A stretch of DNA of 64,000 bases from JBJYIN01 sp046237015 (GCF_046237015.1 NZ_JBJYIN010000013.1:66791-130790), one strand, 5' to 3'. Positions 31,480-41,276 are shown, numbered from the stretch's first letter. The notes: generated from the letters alone by a model not told the origin. A program made the numbers and translations.

Positions 31480-33177
31480 ATGTCTCATATCATAGGGATA
31501 GATTTAGGAACAACCAACAGTCTGGTTTCATACTGGGATGGTGAGAAAGCGGTGCTGATTCCCAATGCACACGGCGATTACCTCACCCCTTCTGTCATCG
31601 GCTTTGATGATAACGACGATCTATTAGTTGGGCGTGTTGCCAAAGAGCGTTTGATTACCCATCCACTTAAAACAGCCGCGTTGTTCAAACGTTACATGGG
31701 AACCAAAAAAGCCTACTCGTTTGGCGGTGTTCAAACTTACCAGCCCGAAGAATTATCGTCTTTTCTGTTACGTGTACTCAAGGCAGATGCGGAAGCTTTT
31801 CTTGGCGGCCCTATCACCGAAGCGGTCATCAGTGTGCCCGCCTACTTTAATGACAAACAGCGTAAAGCCACGCAGCTAGCCGGGCAATTAGCCGGTCTCA
31901 AAGTAGAACGTTTGGTGAATGAACCCACTGCGGCGGCATTGAGCTACGGATTACATGTGAGTGAACCGGAAAGTCGCTTTTTAGTCTTCGACTTGGGTGG
32001 CGGTACGTTTGATGTGTCCGTTCTGACGTTATTTGACGGCATTATGGAAGTGAATGCCACCGCAGGGCACAACACGTTGGGGGGCGAGGATTTTGTCGAT
32101 ATGCTGGTTAAAGCATTTCTGAACGAGCATAAACTGACATCGCTTGAATTATCGGAAATGAGTCGTCTGCGCCAGCACATTGAAGGCATGAAACGGACGT
32201 TAACGTTGCAGCATGAGGCGACGATTGCACCAGTTTTTAATGGTGTGACGTATCCATGGCACCTTAGTCGCGACGATTTCGATTCGCTCTGTGCGCCCTT
32301 GATTGATGCACTACGGCAGCCTATTGAACGTGCGTTGAATGATGCGGCGATTACGCCCCGCGATTTGAACTGCGTCATTCTGGTGGGCGGTGCTAGTCGC
32401 ATGCCCGTGGTCAGAAGTTTGGCAGCCAGGCTGTTCGGCCAGTATCCGGTAGCGACGTTAAATCCTGATGAAATCGTGGCGCTGGGTGCGGGGGTGCAGG
32501 CTGGGCTTAAGGCGCGTAGTCAGGGGCTAACGGAGGTCGTGCTAACGGATGTGTGTCCGTTTACCTTAGGGCTGGAAACGTCACGCCGTTTGCCAAGTGG
32601 GTATCTGGAAGATGGCCATTACACGCCGATCATCGATCGTAATACGGTGGTGCCTGTGAGCCGGGAAAAGGTGTTTTGCGCTTGTCGGGATGGCCAGACC
32701 AATATGTTGCTGCAAATCTACCAGGGGGAAAGTCGCCTGACGCGCAATAACGTCAAATTGGGTGAAATGGAAATTGAGTTTCCTCCGGTGTTGGAAGATG
32801 AGCCCATTGTGCGAGTACGTTATACCTATGATATCAATGGAATATTAGAGGTTCAGGCGACAAATCTTCGTGATGGAAACAGTAAATCAACGATTATCCG
32901 CAATGAGAACTGTGACCTGTCAGATGCTGAGATTCAGGTGCGTTTGCAGCAGTTGGCTGAGATAAAAATACACCCACGTGAACGTATGGAAAGTCGGTTA
33001 CTACTGGCGCGTGGGGAGCGTTTGTATGAACAGTTGATGGGTGAAGCGCGTGAACGCATCGCCTATGAGTTAAGTGTATTTGAAGACGCCCTGGAAACTC
33101 AGGATACCTCGCATATTCGTCGGGTAACAAAAGAAATACAACGTGTGTTTGATGAGATGGAGCCTCATTCGTTATGA
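31480..33177 (+). CDS. hscC: Hsp70 family chaperone HscC
   Basis: 565 residues from the ATG at 31480, which has GGGAGGA 5 bases upstream; an in-frame ATG at 31456 is less likely. The ATPase domain is complete: IGIDLGTTNSLVSYW (phosphate 1), VFDLGGGTFDVSVL (phosphate 2) and CVILVGGASRMPVVR (adenosine). The substrate-binding domain is short and ends at residue 565 without the long DnaK lid, as in HscC. HscC is a specialised Hsp70 whose ATPase in E. coli works with DjlB/DjlC-type J proteins. The stop overlaps the next start by 4 bases (ATGA), and the neighbour is such a J protein. Confidence 0.93.
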   Translation: MSHIIGIDLGTTNSLVSYWDGEKAVLIPNAHGDYLTPSVIGFDDNDDLLVGRVAKERLITHPLKTAALFKRYMGTKKAYSFGGVQTYQPEELSSFLLRVLKADAEAFLGGPITEAVISVPAYFNDKQRKATQLAGQLAGLKVERLVNEPTAAALSYGLHVSEPESRFLVFDLGGGTFDVSVLTLFDGIMEVNATAGHNTLGGEDFVDMLVKAFLNEHKLTSLELSEMSRLRQHIEGMKRTLTLQHEATIAPVFNGVTYPWHLSRDDFDSLCAPLIDALRQPIERALNDAAITPRDLNCVILVGGASRMPVVRSLAARLFGQYPVATLNPDEIVALGAGVQAGLKARSQGLTEVVLTDVCPFTLGLETSRRLPSGYLEDGHYTPIIDRNTVVPVSREKVFCACRDGQTNMLLQIYQGESRLTRNNVKLGEMEIEFPPVLEDEPIVRVRYTYDINGILEVQATNLRDGNSKSTIIRNENCDLSDAEIQVRLQQLAEIKIHPRERMESRLLLARGERLYEQLMGEARERIAYELSVFEDALETQDTSHIRRVTKEIQRVFDEMEPHSL

Positions 33178-35213
33178 AAACATCATGCTGGGAATTTTTA
33201 GGGATTGAGGAAACGGTTGATCAAACGGCAATTCGACGTGCCTATGCGCGTTTGTTGCGACAGCATAACCCAGAGGATGATGCCGAAGCGTTTAAAGCAC
33301 TCCGGGCAGCCTATGAAGATGCGCTCCGGCAGGCTCGCTATCTGGCGGCAGAAGAACATGCTGATCAACAGGAGAGCGTAGCGACAGACAGCATCGCTGA
33401 TCCTGTGACTGATGCAGCAGTTAGCGAAGATGATATCGCCTTGATGCGCGATACCTCGCAGCAAATTGAAGCGATAAAACAGCGCGTGATGGAAGTCTAT
33501 GCCGATTTTCAGCGTCGTATCGATGAAAATGCCTGGAACGACGTGTTGTCGACATCGGTCCTGGCTCAACTTGAGATTAAACAGCCTGTTTCATTGTGGT
33601 TGTTCGACTTTTTGAGTCAATGTACTTTCCTGCCTGATTCGATCAAGCAGCACTTACTGGAGATTTTTGACTGGGAGCATAACTCGCTACTGCTGCACCG
33701 ACACTTTCCATCACAACAGGTAGAAGACGTGTTGGAATGGTTGAGTGGTGAGGATTTATGGCACATTCCCGTGCGGGGGTTGCAATTTTCTACTGGTATG
33801 ACGGGCGAAGAAGTGGATCGTTACTTCCAGGATAGGGAACTGCTGGTTCGCATGATTTATCAACATGACAGCACGGCGTTTGACCAGCAATTGACACGTT
33901 TGTTGTCGTGCGAGATCGGCGATCCGGAGTTGCTGTGTTGGGCGATTGCTCACTACCACCGTCAGGGCGATTTTACGCCGGCTCGTGAATATTGCCGCCG
34001 ACTGATTACGCTGGTTCCAAACCAAATCGACGGCTACCTGCGGTTAGCACAGATCGAGTTGGATGACCGGCAGACTCTACGTGCTGCCGATGCATTTAAT
34101 CGAGTGCTGGATATTCAGGGCGATCATGCTGTTGCGTTAAAGGGGCTGGCAGGGTGTTTTCTGGCTCAAGGGATGCTGTTTGAAGCTCGGGAGCTTTATC
34201 TTTATGTCTGCACATTAGTGCCCTATGACGTGGAATCGCAGATTCAGGTCATTAAAATCAATGCGCAGACGATTGCCGATAATTTCTCTACGATTAAACC
34301 CAAGCCTTACAGCATGGCGTATTGTGAGGAGGTTGCGCAATGCTATCTGCAAAATGGGGCTTACACTCTGTGTATCGATTTCATACATCACCTGATGGCT
34401 CGTGCTAAATATAATGCCAAGCCGCTGCTGCGCTTAATCAGAGGCAGTATTTTTGAGGTGATATACCGCTCGTTTTTTGTCAAACATGGCGATTTTAATG
34501 AGCGCACGCTTTCCTCTACGCTCTACATGACGCTCGGTGATGTCCATTATCAACTGAAGCAATATGAGGATGCCCGGCAGGCATATACCTGGGCGCTGGA
34601 GGAAGCGCAACGACAGGGCGAAAATGGCTACGGCGCGAGTGTTTGTTTAGCGCGTGTTCTGTTGAAGCTGGAAATCTACCAAGACGTTATCCCTCTATTG
34701 GAAAAGGCGCTGGGCTACCACCGTAATGATTCCGAAATCTGGTTCATGCTATCAGAGGCTTCTCGTTTTACGGATGAATATGACAAATCGCTGGAATATG
34801 TGAATCAGGCTATTGCGCTGGATGCATCGCATTGGGTGTATTTTTCTGCCCGCTCGATCATTTTGCACTATATCTTTGAGCGCTATGAGGAGGCCTTGTC
34901 GGACCTGAATTTTATTGTGCGATGTAAGCCATCTTTCTCTTCGGTATGGTATCGCCGTGGGATCTGTCTGAGCCGTTTAGGGCGTCATCGAGAGGCGATA
35001 GAGAGCCTGGAAGAAGCTATCGACTGGAATATTAAGAGTCCAGATGCCGCGTTAGAATTGTTGAAATCCGCCTGTGAATTAGGCCTGTATGACAAGGCGC
35101 AGCGTGGTGCCACGCTATACCAAGAATACGGTGGCGATATGGATGAAATTGGCGGATGGCTGGCGAAGTTGGAGCAGATGGCGTTGGAAAAACAGGGAGC
35201 ACATGACGCATGA
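33174..35213 (+). CDS. J-domain-like protein with TPR repeats (DjlB/DjlC type)
   Basis: 679 residues. The first 55 look like a J domain (CWEFLGIEETVDQTAIRRAYARLLRQHNPEDDAEAFKALRAAYEDALR), but the loop reads HNPEDDAEAF where classical J proteins have HPD, a variation shared in spirit by the DjlB/DjlC group. A linker and helical region follow to about 270. About 280-660 is built of tetratricopeptide-like repeats (for example LRAADAFNRVLDIQGDHAVALKGLAG and YEEALSDLNFIVRCKPSFSSVWYRRG), so it probably binds client proteins. It overlaps hscC and the DUF1266 gene by 4 bases each, which indicates one translationally coupled chaperone operon. E. coli DjlC is shorter. Confidence 0.8.
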   Translation: MKTSCWEFLGIEETVDQTAIRRAYARLLRQHNPEDDAEAFKALRAAYEDALRQARYLAAEEHADQQESVATDSIADPVTDAAVSEDDIALMRDTSQQIEAIKQRVMEVYADFQRRIDENAWNDVLSTSVLAQLEIKQPVSLWLFDFLSQCTFLPDSIKQHLLEIFDWEHNSLLLHRHFPSQQVEDVLEWLSGEDLWHIPVRGLQFSTGMTGEEVDRYFQDRELLVRMIYQHDSTAFDQQLTRLLSCEIGDPELLCWAIAHYHRQGDFTPAREYCRRLITLVPNQIDGYLRLAQIELDDRQTLRAADAFNRVLDIQGDHAVALKGLAGCFLAQGMLFEARELYLYVCTLVPYDVESQIQVIKINAQTIADNFSTIKPKPYSMAYCEEVAQCYLQNGAYTLCIDFIHHLMARAKYNAKPLLRLIRGSIFEVIYRSFFVKHGDFNERTLSSTLYMTLGDVHYQLKQYEDARQAYTWALEEAQRQGENGYGASVCLARVLLKLEIYQDVIPLLEKALGYHRNDSEIWFMLSEASRFTDEYDKSLEYVNQAIALDASHWVYFSARSIILHYIFERYEEALSDLNFIVRCKPSFSSVWYRRGICLSRLGRHREAIESLEEAIDWNIKSPDAALELLKSACELGLYDKAQRGATLYQEYGGDMDEIGGWLAKLEQMALEKQGAHDA

Positions 35214-35908
35214 CAACAGAAAATCAGGAAAATACAAAGCCATTATCCAAAGCTCAGCTATGGGGGCTGGGAATGTCAGCCATTCTGACAGAAATGAACC
35301 ATGACCGACATGATGTTCTGGATGGTGGCGGTGATAAGCAAACCGCCATAAAGGCGATCCGCCATATTTTGCGGCGGGATTGGGGCATTGAAACCCGTGA
35401 GGCGCTGTTGCGCCAGATCGATCGCTTGAGGAATGGTCATGGGCACGGACCAGGTTATCGACGTTTACAGCAGGTTTTGTCTGCCATGTCAGAAGCGGAA
35501 ATGGATGACTATATTCAGCGGCATCAACATGATGAAGAACATTACAACGAATTGCTGGTCGTGAAGCTCAATCGGTTCACACTGGGCCGTACCGGAATTG
35601 ATGCCTGGGACGAAGGCCGTGGCGTTAATCTATGTCGTTGGGGTATGGCTATCGGTATGGTGGGTGAGGAAGAAGGCTGGGGTTTGATCATGTCAATGGC
35701 GCGGGATGCCCAATTGAAATATGACAGTTGGTACCACTTCGCGATCAGTTATGTCGTCGGACGGCAATATTGGCGTTCACTAACGACGGTCGATTTTATT
35801 AATGATCAGATGGATATTCTGCGTCGTTTAGCCGGTAACCCGGAAAGCCCCTGGAACACGTTGGACTGGCATTTGCCATTGGATAGTGTCACAACGTTTA
35901 CTCCCTAG
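35210..35908 (+). CDS. DUF1266 domain protein (YbeR/YbeU-like)
   Basis: 232 residues. The DUF1266 hallmark is clear: AWDEGRGVNLCRWGMAIGMVGEEEGW followed by WYHFAISYVVGRQYW. The N-terminus has AQLWGLGMSAILTEMNHDRHD. Function is unknown. In E. coli two DUF1266 genes (ybeR, ybeU) surround djlB, djlC and hscC, so the link to this specialised Hsp70 system is conserved even though the gene number differs. Translation is coupled to the J-like gene by a 4-base ATGA overlap. It could be a client or regulator of HscC; that is inference. Confidence 0.85.
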   Translation: MTTENQENTKPLSKAQLWGLGMSAILTEMNHDRHDVLDGGGDKQTAIKAIRHILRRDWGIETREALLRQIDRLRNGHGHGPGYRRLQQVLSAMSEAEMDDYIQRHQHDEEHYNELLVVKLNRFTLGRTGIDAWDEGRGVNLCRWGMAIGMVGEEEGWGLIMSMARDAQLKYDSWYHFAISYVVGRQYWRSLTTVDFINDQMDILRRLAGNPESPWNTLDWHLPLDSVTTFTP

Positions 35909-35919
35909 CCTTATCTATG

Positions 35920-35947
35920 GCACGGCCTCTCAATAGAGAGGCCGTGC
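35920..35947. terminator. Bidirectional terminator between DUF1266 gene and ppc
   Basis: GCACGGCCTCTC and GAGAGGCCGTGC form a 12-bp perfect stem with a 4-base loop between two convergent genes. The U-run is weak on both sides, but the stem is very stable. Confidence 0.75.
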
Positions 35948-35979
35948 AGATCGAGTGATTTTCGTTTTCTAAATTGCCA

Positions 35980-38619
35980 TTAACCCGTGTTCCGCATTCC
36001 TGCGGCAACACCCGCTATCGTTACCATCAGCGCCAATTCAACCTCAGGGCTGGGTTGTTCCTGCTGGCGTGAGCGATGCAGGAGTTCGGCCTGAAGGACG
36101 TTTAACGGGTCGGTATAGACGTTACGTAAGGCAATGGATTCTGCAATCCACGGTAGGTCTTCCATCAGGTGATCGTCATTGGCGATGGTCAGCACGACGT
36201 TGATGTCGTCGGCTAGCTGATCGCGCAGTTGTTTTCCTAACGACCAAAGTTTTTCGTCAACCAGACGCTGGTCGTAATATTCCGCCAGCCACAGGTCAGC
36301 TTTGGCAAATACCATTTCCAGCATACCAATTCGCGTGGAGAAAAACGGCCAGTCCCGACACATGGTTTCAAGCTGTTTCTGCTTACCGTCATCAACCACT
36401 TTCTGCAATGCTGCACCGGCACCTAACCAGGCGGGCAGCATCAGACGGTTTTGCGTCCAGGCAAAGATCCATGGAATGGCGCGCAGACTTTCGACGCCAC
36501 CATTTGGACGGCGTTTCGCCGGACGTGAACCCAACGGCAGTTTTCCCAGTTCCAGTTCGGGCGTTGCCGCACGGAAATAAGGGACGAAATCCGGGTTCTC
36601 ACGTACGTATCCACGATACATATCGCAGGAAACGCGGGAGAGTTCGTTCATCACTTCCTGCCATTCCTGCTTGGGCTCCGGCGGGGGCAGCAGGTTAGCT
36701 TCCAGAATGGCACCAGTATACAGCGCCAGACTACTGATGGTGACCTCGGGCAGGCCGTATTTGAAACGGATCATTTCACCCTGTTCGGTTACGCGCAGGC
36801 CACCTTTCAGGCTTCCCGGCGGCTGAGACAATAACGCGGCATGGGCTGGTGCGCCCCCGCGGCCGATTGATCCCCCACGGCCATGGAATAACGTTAACGC
36901 GATACCCGCTTTTTCACAGGTTTTGATTAGCGCATCCTGCGCACGGTATTGCGCCCATGACGCGGCCATCACGCCAGCATCTTTTGCCGAGTCAGAATAG
37001 CCAATCATGACCATTTGTTTGCCCTGAATGAAACCACGATACCAATCGATGTTCAGCAGTTGCGTCATCACATCGTCAGCATTGTTCAGGTCATCCAGTG
37101 TTTCAAAGAGTGGGGCAACAGGTAACGCGAACGGGCAGCCAGCCTCTTTGAGCAGCAGGTGCACCGCCAGTACATCGGAGGGCGTACGTGCCATGGAAAT
37201 GACGTAAGCGGCAATGGAACCTTGCGGCGCTTTAGCAATAACGCGGCAGGTATCAAGCACTTCTTTGGTATCGGCGCTTGGCTCCCAATAGCGAGGTAAC
37301 AATGGGCGTTTGGAACTTAATTCGCGGATCAGGAAGGCTTGTTTATCGGATTCAGACCAGCTTTCGTAATCGCCCAGACCGAGATAGCGGGTAATTTCAG
37401 CCAGCGCATCGGTGTGGCGGGTACTTTCCTGACGCACATCAATGCGGACTAACGGCACCCCGAAACAGCGTACGCGGCGCAGCGTATCCAGCAGTTGACC
37501 ATCGGCGATAATCCCCATCCCACAGGTGTGTAAAGACTGGTAGCACGCATACAACGGTTCCCAGAGCTGCTCGTTGTTAACCAGTAAGTCTTTAGGCGGC
37601 AATAACTGTTCGCCTTTAAGACGAGCCTCAAGGTAGCTTAGCGTCGTATTGAGCTGGCTACGCAGTGATTTCATGATGGCGCGATAAGGTTCCTGAATAT
37701 CGGGGCCGCCAGCTCGTTCGTGTAATTCTGGCGTACATTCAGACATGGATAGCTCAGAGACCAGCACCTGAATGTCACGCAGGAACAGGTCAGCGGCTTT
37801 CCAGCGGCTGAGTAATAACACATGTTGAGTAATTTCAGCGGTAACGTTCGGGTTACCATCGCGATCGCCGCCCATCCAGGAGGTGAAACGCACGGGAACG
37901 GATTCTACCGGCAGGCGGTAGCCAAAGGCTTGCTCCAGCTGTTCATCCAATTCACGCAGAAAAGCCGGAACGCCTTCCCACAAACTGTTCTCAACGACGG
38001 CAAATCCCCATTTAGCTTCATCTACCGGTGTCGGACGGATTTTACGAATTTCATCCGTATGCCAGGATTGGGCAATGATTTGACGCAGGCGACGCATGAT
38101 TTTATTGCGTTCGTAATCTGCGAGGTCATCGTGATCGAGCTGTTGAAGACAGGTATTAACTTCAACCAGTTTGTGAATCAGCGTGCGGCGCGTAATTTCC
38201 GTCGGGTGGGCGGTTAGCACCAGCTCAATTGACAGAGATTCGATGGCATCGCGGATGTCTCGGTCTGTCAGGTCATTATGATCTTTTAAACGTTCAAACG
38301 TTTTGGTCAGTATTTCTGGGTTGCTGGCGGCTTCTCCATGGGGGGAGATCGTATGGTATTGCTCTGCGGTATTGGTCAGGTTAAGAAACTGGCTAAATGC
38401 GCGGGCAACGGGCAACAGCTCATCGTTAGAGAGATTCTGTAGTGTGTTTAGCAGTTCCTGACGATGCTTCTCACTGCCTGCGCGGGAAGACTTTGACAAT
38501 TTGCGAATCGTTTCTACTTTATCAAGAATGTTTTCGCCCAATGCCTCCTTGATCGTATCGCCAAGCAGCTTGCCGAGCATACTGACGTTACTTCGCATTG
38601 CGGAATATTGTTCGTTCAT
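35980..38619 (-). CDS. ppc: Phosphoenolpyruvate carboxylase Ppc
   Basis: 879 residues, close to 883 in E. coli. Catalytic His lies in VLTAHPTEITRRTL, the glycine-rich phosphate loop is FHGRGGSIGRGGAPAHAALLSQPP, and the C-terminus ends MRNTG as the family does. SWMGGDRDGNPNVTAE and MIGYSDSAKDAG are also intact. It carboxylates phosphoenolpyruvate to oxaloacetate to refill the TCA cycle. Neighbouring argE reads the same way but is separated by 256 bases. Start at 38619 (MNEQYSAMRSNVSMLG) as in relatives. Confidence 0.98.
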   Translation of the reverse strand: MNEQYSAMRSNVSMLGKLLGDTIKEALGENILDKVETIRKLSKSSRAGSEKHRQELLNTLQNLSNDELLPVARAFSQFLNLTNTAEQYHTISPHGEAASNPEILTKTFERLKDHNDLTDRDIRDAIESLSIELVLTAHPTEITRRTLIHKLVEVNTCLQQLDHDDLADYERNKIMRRLRQIIAQSWHTDEIRKIRPTPVDEAKWGFAVVENSLWEGVPAFLRELDEQLEQAFGYRLPVESVPVRFTSWMGGDRDGNPNVTAEITQHVLLLSRWKAADLFLRDIQVLVSELSMSECTPELHERAGGPDIQEPYRAIMKSLRSQLNTTLSYLEARLKGEQLLPPKDLLVNNEQLWEPLYACYQSLHTCGMGIIADGQLLDTLRRVRCFGVPLVRIDVRQESTRHTDALAEITRYLGLGDYESWSESDKQAFLIRELSSKRPLLPRYWEPSADTKEVLDTCRVIAKAPQGSIAAYVISMARTPSDVLAVHLLLKEAGCPFALPVAPLFETLDDLNNADDVMTQLLNIDWYRGFIQGKQMVMIGYSDSAKDAGVMAASWAQYRAQDALIKTCEKAGIALTLFHGRGGSIGRGGAPAHAALLSQPPGSLKGGLRVTEQGEMIRFKYGLPEVTISSLALYTGAILEANLLPPPEPKQEWQEVMNELSRVSCDMYRGYVRENPDFVPYFRAATPELELGKLPLGSRPAKRRPNGGVESLRAIPWIFAWTQNRLMLPAWLGAGAALQKVVDDGKQKQLETMCRDWPFFSTRIGMLEMVFAKADLWLAEYYDQRLVDEKLWSLGKQLRDQLADDINVVLTIANDDHLMEDLPWIAESIALRNVYTDPLNVLQAELLHRSRQQEQPSPEVELALMVTIAGVAAGMRNTG

Positions 38620-38843
38620 ATTTACCCTGACCCATCTCTCTATTTTTGTAAGTTTATTTCACTTGACATATTTTGACGTACTGACTCCATCTAGCCACGA
38701 TAAGGCAGATTCGTCAATTGACGATTCCCTGTTCTTGCTATTCTTTCTGTCCCCCGATCTTTGTACCCGCTTTGGTATCGCGTTGGCAATTTGTGAAATT
38801 TAATTACAGAAGGGCTGACATTAGGTGAACTTATTAGTGAGGG

Positions 38844-38870
38844 AAACACGGGGACAAACGCCCCGTGTTT
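38844..38870. terminator. Hairpin between argE and ppc
   Basis: AAACACGGGG and CCCCGTGTTT form a 10-bp stem with a 7-base loop just after the argE stop codon. The likely role is ending the argE transcript before the ppc promoter region (38620-38840). No U-run follows on the minus strand. Confidence 0.55.
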
Positions 38871-38875
38871 TGCCG

Positions 38876-40033
38876 TTAATTTCCGTGATGGCAGAAGTGG
38901 TGAATCACCTGCGCAATCAGTTCCCGCGTCGGTTTGATAAATGCGGTATCAATATATTCGTCCGGCTGGTGCGCTTGTTCGATCGATCCCGGCCCCAGAA
39001 CTAGCGTGGGGCACAACGTCTGAATAAATGGCGCTTCGGTGCAGTAGTTTACGATTTCCGTTTTCGTCCCCAGCAGATTCTCCACGACGGATACCAGGTT
39101 ATGATCCACAGGGCATTCGTATCCGGGAATCGGGGGATGCAGTTCGCTGATGGTCAAACGTCCCGGCCAGCGTTGGCTGACAGGTGAGAGCGCTTCAGCC
39201 AGCAGTCCGTTCAAATCGTTCAGCGTTATACCCGGCAGCGGGCGGATATCCATATGGAGCTCACAGCAGCCGCAAATACGGTTAGCTGCGTCGCCGCCAT
39301 GGATGTGGCCGAGGTTCATGGTGGGGTGGGGAATGTGAAAAATCGGGTTGTGATAGCGTTCCTGTAGGGTATTGCGCAAGGTTAACAGATGGGAGATCGC
39401 CTCATGCATCAGCTCAATTGCGTTTACGCCGCGTGATGGGTCGCTGGAGTGGCCGGATTGCCCCTGAATACGGATCGCGTTGGACATGTGGCCTTTATGT
39501 GCCCGCACCGGTTGCAGTGAGGTTGGCTCGCCGATAATGGCGCAGTCCGGGCGAATCTGTGCCGATTCGGAGAAATACTTGGCGCCAGCCATCGTCGTCT
39601 CTTCATCCGCTGTTGCCAGTACATAGAGCGGTTTCGTCAGTTTGGTCGGATCGATATCGCGTAAGGCATCAAGAATAAAGGCAAAAAAACCTTTCATATC
39701 TGCCGTACCCAAACCGTAAAGTTTATTGTCGTGTTCGGTCAGCGTAAAAGGGTCACGTGTCCAACGTCCATCGTCAAAAGGCACGGTGTCGGTGTGCCCA
39801 GCCAACAATAAACCGCCTTTTCCTTCACCAATCCGCGCCAGCATATTAAATTTATTGAGGGTACCGGGAACGGGTTGAACGTCGACATGGAAGCCTAAAT
39901 CGGTGAACCAGCCAGCCAACAGGTTGATTAATGTCTGATTACTTTGATCGAGCGCGCTTTCGGTTGCGCTGATAGACGGAGTCGCGATCAGCGCCCGGTA
40001 TAGCTCAATAAAAGGGGGTAAATTCATCTTCAC
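38876..40033 (-). CDS. argE: Acetylornithine deacetylase ArgE
   Basis: 385 residues, M20 peptidase family. Metal ligands and catalytic residues can be seen: LAGHTDTVPFDDG, YGLGTADMKGFFAF, ATADEETTMAGA, and the C-terminal GPGSIEQAHQPDEYI. The dimerisation domain spans about 175-290. It releases acetate from N-acetylornithine to give ornithine in arginine synthesis, by the linear pathway rather than the cyclic one. It is divergent from argCBH with two ARG boxes between, the classic arrangement. The N-terminus MKMNLPPFIELYRALIATPSIS fits the family start. Confidence 0.97.
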   Translation of the reverse strand: MKMNLPPFIELYRALIATPSISATESALDQSNQTLINLLAGWFTDLGFHVDVQPVPGTLNKFNMLARIGEGKGGLLLAGHTDTVPFDDGRWTRDPFTLTEHDNKLYGLGTADMKGFFAFILDALRDIDPTKLTKPLYVLATADEETTMAGAKYFSESAQIRPDCAIIGEPTSLQPVRAHKGHMSNAIRIQGQSGHSSDPSRGVNAIELMHEAISHLLTLRNTLQERYHNPIFHIPHPTMNLGHIHGGDAANRICGCCELHMDIRPLPGITLNDLNGLLAEALSPVSQRWPGRLTISELHPPIPGYECPVDHNLVSVVENLLGTKTEIVNYCTEAPFIQTLCPTLVLGPGSIEQAHQPDEYIDTAFIKPTRELIAQVIHHFCHHGN

Positions 40034-40056
40034 TGTTGACAGCCTCTGGTTAGGAT

Positions 40057-40095
40057 AGTATCAATATTCATGCATTAATTGTGAATAAAAATACA
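40057..40095. promoter_or_regulatory. Two ARG boxes (ArgR operator) between argE and argC
   Basis: Two 18-base ARG boxes, AGTATCAATATTCATGCA (40057-40074) and ATTGTGAATAAAAATACA (40078-40095), are separated by 3 bases, the spacing needed by one ArgR hexamer. They fit the wnTGAATwwwwATTCAnw consensus well on one half each. The divergent argE and argCBH promoters overlap here; a TACAAT at 40092-40097 is the likely argC -10 box. Confidence 0.88.
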
Positions 40096-40101
40096 ATATC
40101 G

Positions 40102-40157
40102 CTATGTGAAAGGAAACCCTAAAATACAGGTCGTGGAGAATCCACCTTTTCACATAG
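40102..40157 (+). promoter_or_regulatory. Structured 5' leader of argCBH
   Basis: CTATGTGAAA (40102-40111) pairs with TTTCACATAG (40148-40157), and an inner hairpin GTGGA-GAA-TCCAC (40133-40145) is nested in the loop. If transcription starts just after the TACAAT at 40092, the RNA would begin with this structure. It may stabilise the mRNA or affect elongation; there is no U-run for attenuation. A further small palindrome, AGCGTGTTAACGCT, follows near 40170. Confidence 0.5.
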
Positions 40158-40236
40158 TTTCTTGGGTGAACAGCGTGTTAACGCTGGTGAGCCTTGTTAC
40201 CTGTTTCATCGATAAATAAGAAGGTGTACGGATCTC

Positions 40237-41241
40237 ATGCTGAATACGTTGATTGTTGGTGCAAGTGGTTATACCGGTGCTGAACTTGCACTTTACCTGA
40301 ACCGTCACCCACAGATGAACATAACCGCTTTAGCGGTTTCAGCGCAAAGTGTTGATGCCGGGAAACTGATCTCCGATTTGCATCCACAGCTGAAAGGCAT
40401 TATCGATTTGCCGGTACAACCCTTGACGCAGGTTGCTGAGGCTGCCAAAGGTATCGATGTCGTGTTTCTGGCGACGGATCACAAGGTGAGCCACGATTTG
40501 GCACCTGAATTTCTGGCAGCAGGTTGCACGGTATTTGATTTGTCTGGAGCCTATCGCGTACAGGATGCCGATTTTTATACCCGCTACTATGGATTTGAAC
40601 ATCAGCATACGGATTGGCTGGCGCAGGCGGTATATGGTCTGGCCGAATGGCAGGCTGAAAGTATCAAACATGCGCAACTGGTTGCTGTGCCTGGGTGTTA
40701 CCCCACCGCAGCACAGCTATCGTTGAAGCCGCTCATCGATGCACAACTGCTGAATCTCACACAATGGCCGGTAATCAATGCCGTGAGTGGCGTAAGCGGA
40801 GCGGGCCGTAAAGCGTCACTGACCAGCAGTTTCTGTGAGGTCAGTCTGCAACCCTATGGCATTTTCAATCATCGTCATGCCCCGGAGATTTCAACTCATC
40901 TCGGTACGCCGGTTATTTTCACGCCTCATCTCGGTAATTTTGCTCGTGGCATATTGGAAACCATCACTTGCCGCTTACAGCCGGGCGTGACCCAGCAGGA
41001 TATCGCCGAGGCTTACCATAATGCCTATCATGACAAACCGCTGGTACGCCTGTATGAGAAGGGCGTGCCTGCGTTGAAATCGGTTGTCGGTTTACCCTTC
41101 TGCGATATTGGTTTTTCCGTTGATGGAGAGCACCTGATTATCGTTGCTACAGAAGATAACCTGCTGAAAGGCGCAGCCGCTCAAGCGGTGCAATGCCTGA
41201 ATATTCGTTTCGGTTTCCCGGAAACCCAATCTTTACTTTAA
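40237..41241 (+). CDS. argC: N-acetyl-gamma-glutamyl-phosphate reductase ArgC
   Basis: 334 residues. The N-terminal Rossmann motif LIVGASGYTGAELALYLNRHP binds NADPH. The active-site Cys lies in LVAVPGCYPTAAQLSL (about residue 154), and HRHAPEI supplies a conserved His. It reduces N-acetylglutamyl phosphate to the semialdehyde. First gene of argCBH, 36 bases before argB, with AAGAAGGTG upstream of the start. Confidence 0.98.
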   Translation: MLNTLIVGASGYTGAELALYLNRHPQMNITALAVSAQSVDAGKLISDLHPQLKGIIDLPVQPLTQVAEAAKGIDVVFLATDHKVSHDLAPEFLAAGCTVFDLSGAYRVQDADFYTRYYGFEHQHTDWLAQAVYGLAEWQAESIKHAQLVAVPGCYPTAAQLSLKPLIDAQLLNLTQWPVINAVSGVSGAGRKASLTSSFCEVSLQPYGIFNHRHAPEISTHLGTPVIFTPHLGNFARGILETITCRLQPGVTQQDIAEAYHNAYHDKPLVRLYEKGVPALKSVVGLPFCDIGFSVDGEHLIIVATEDNLLKGAAAQAVQCLNIRFGFPETQSLL

Positions 41242-41276
41242 ATTAAAAATTCATCATTCCGAGGCGCAAAAGAACA

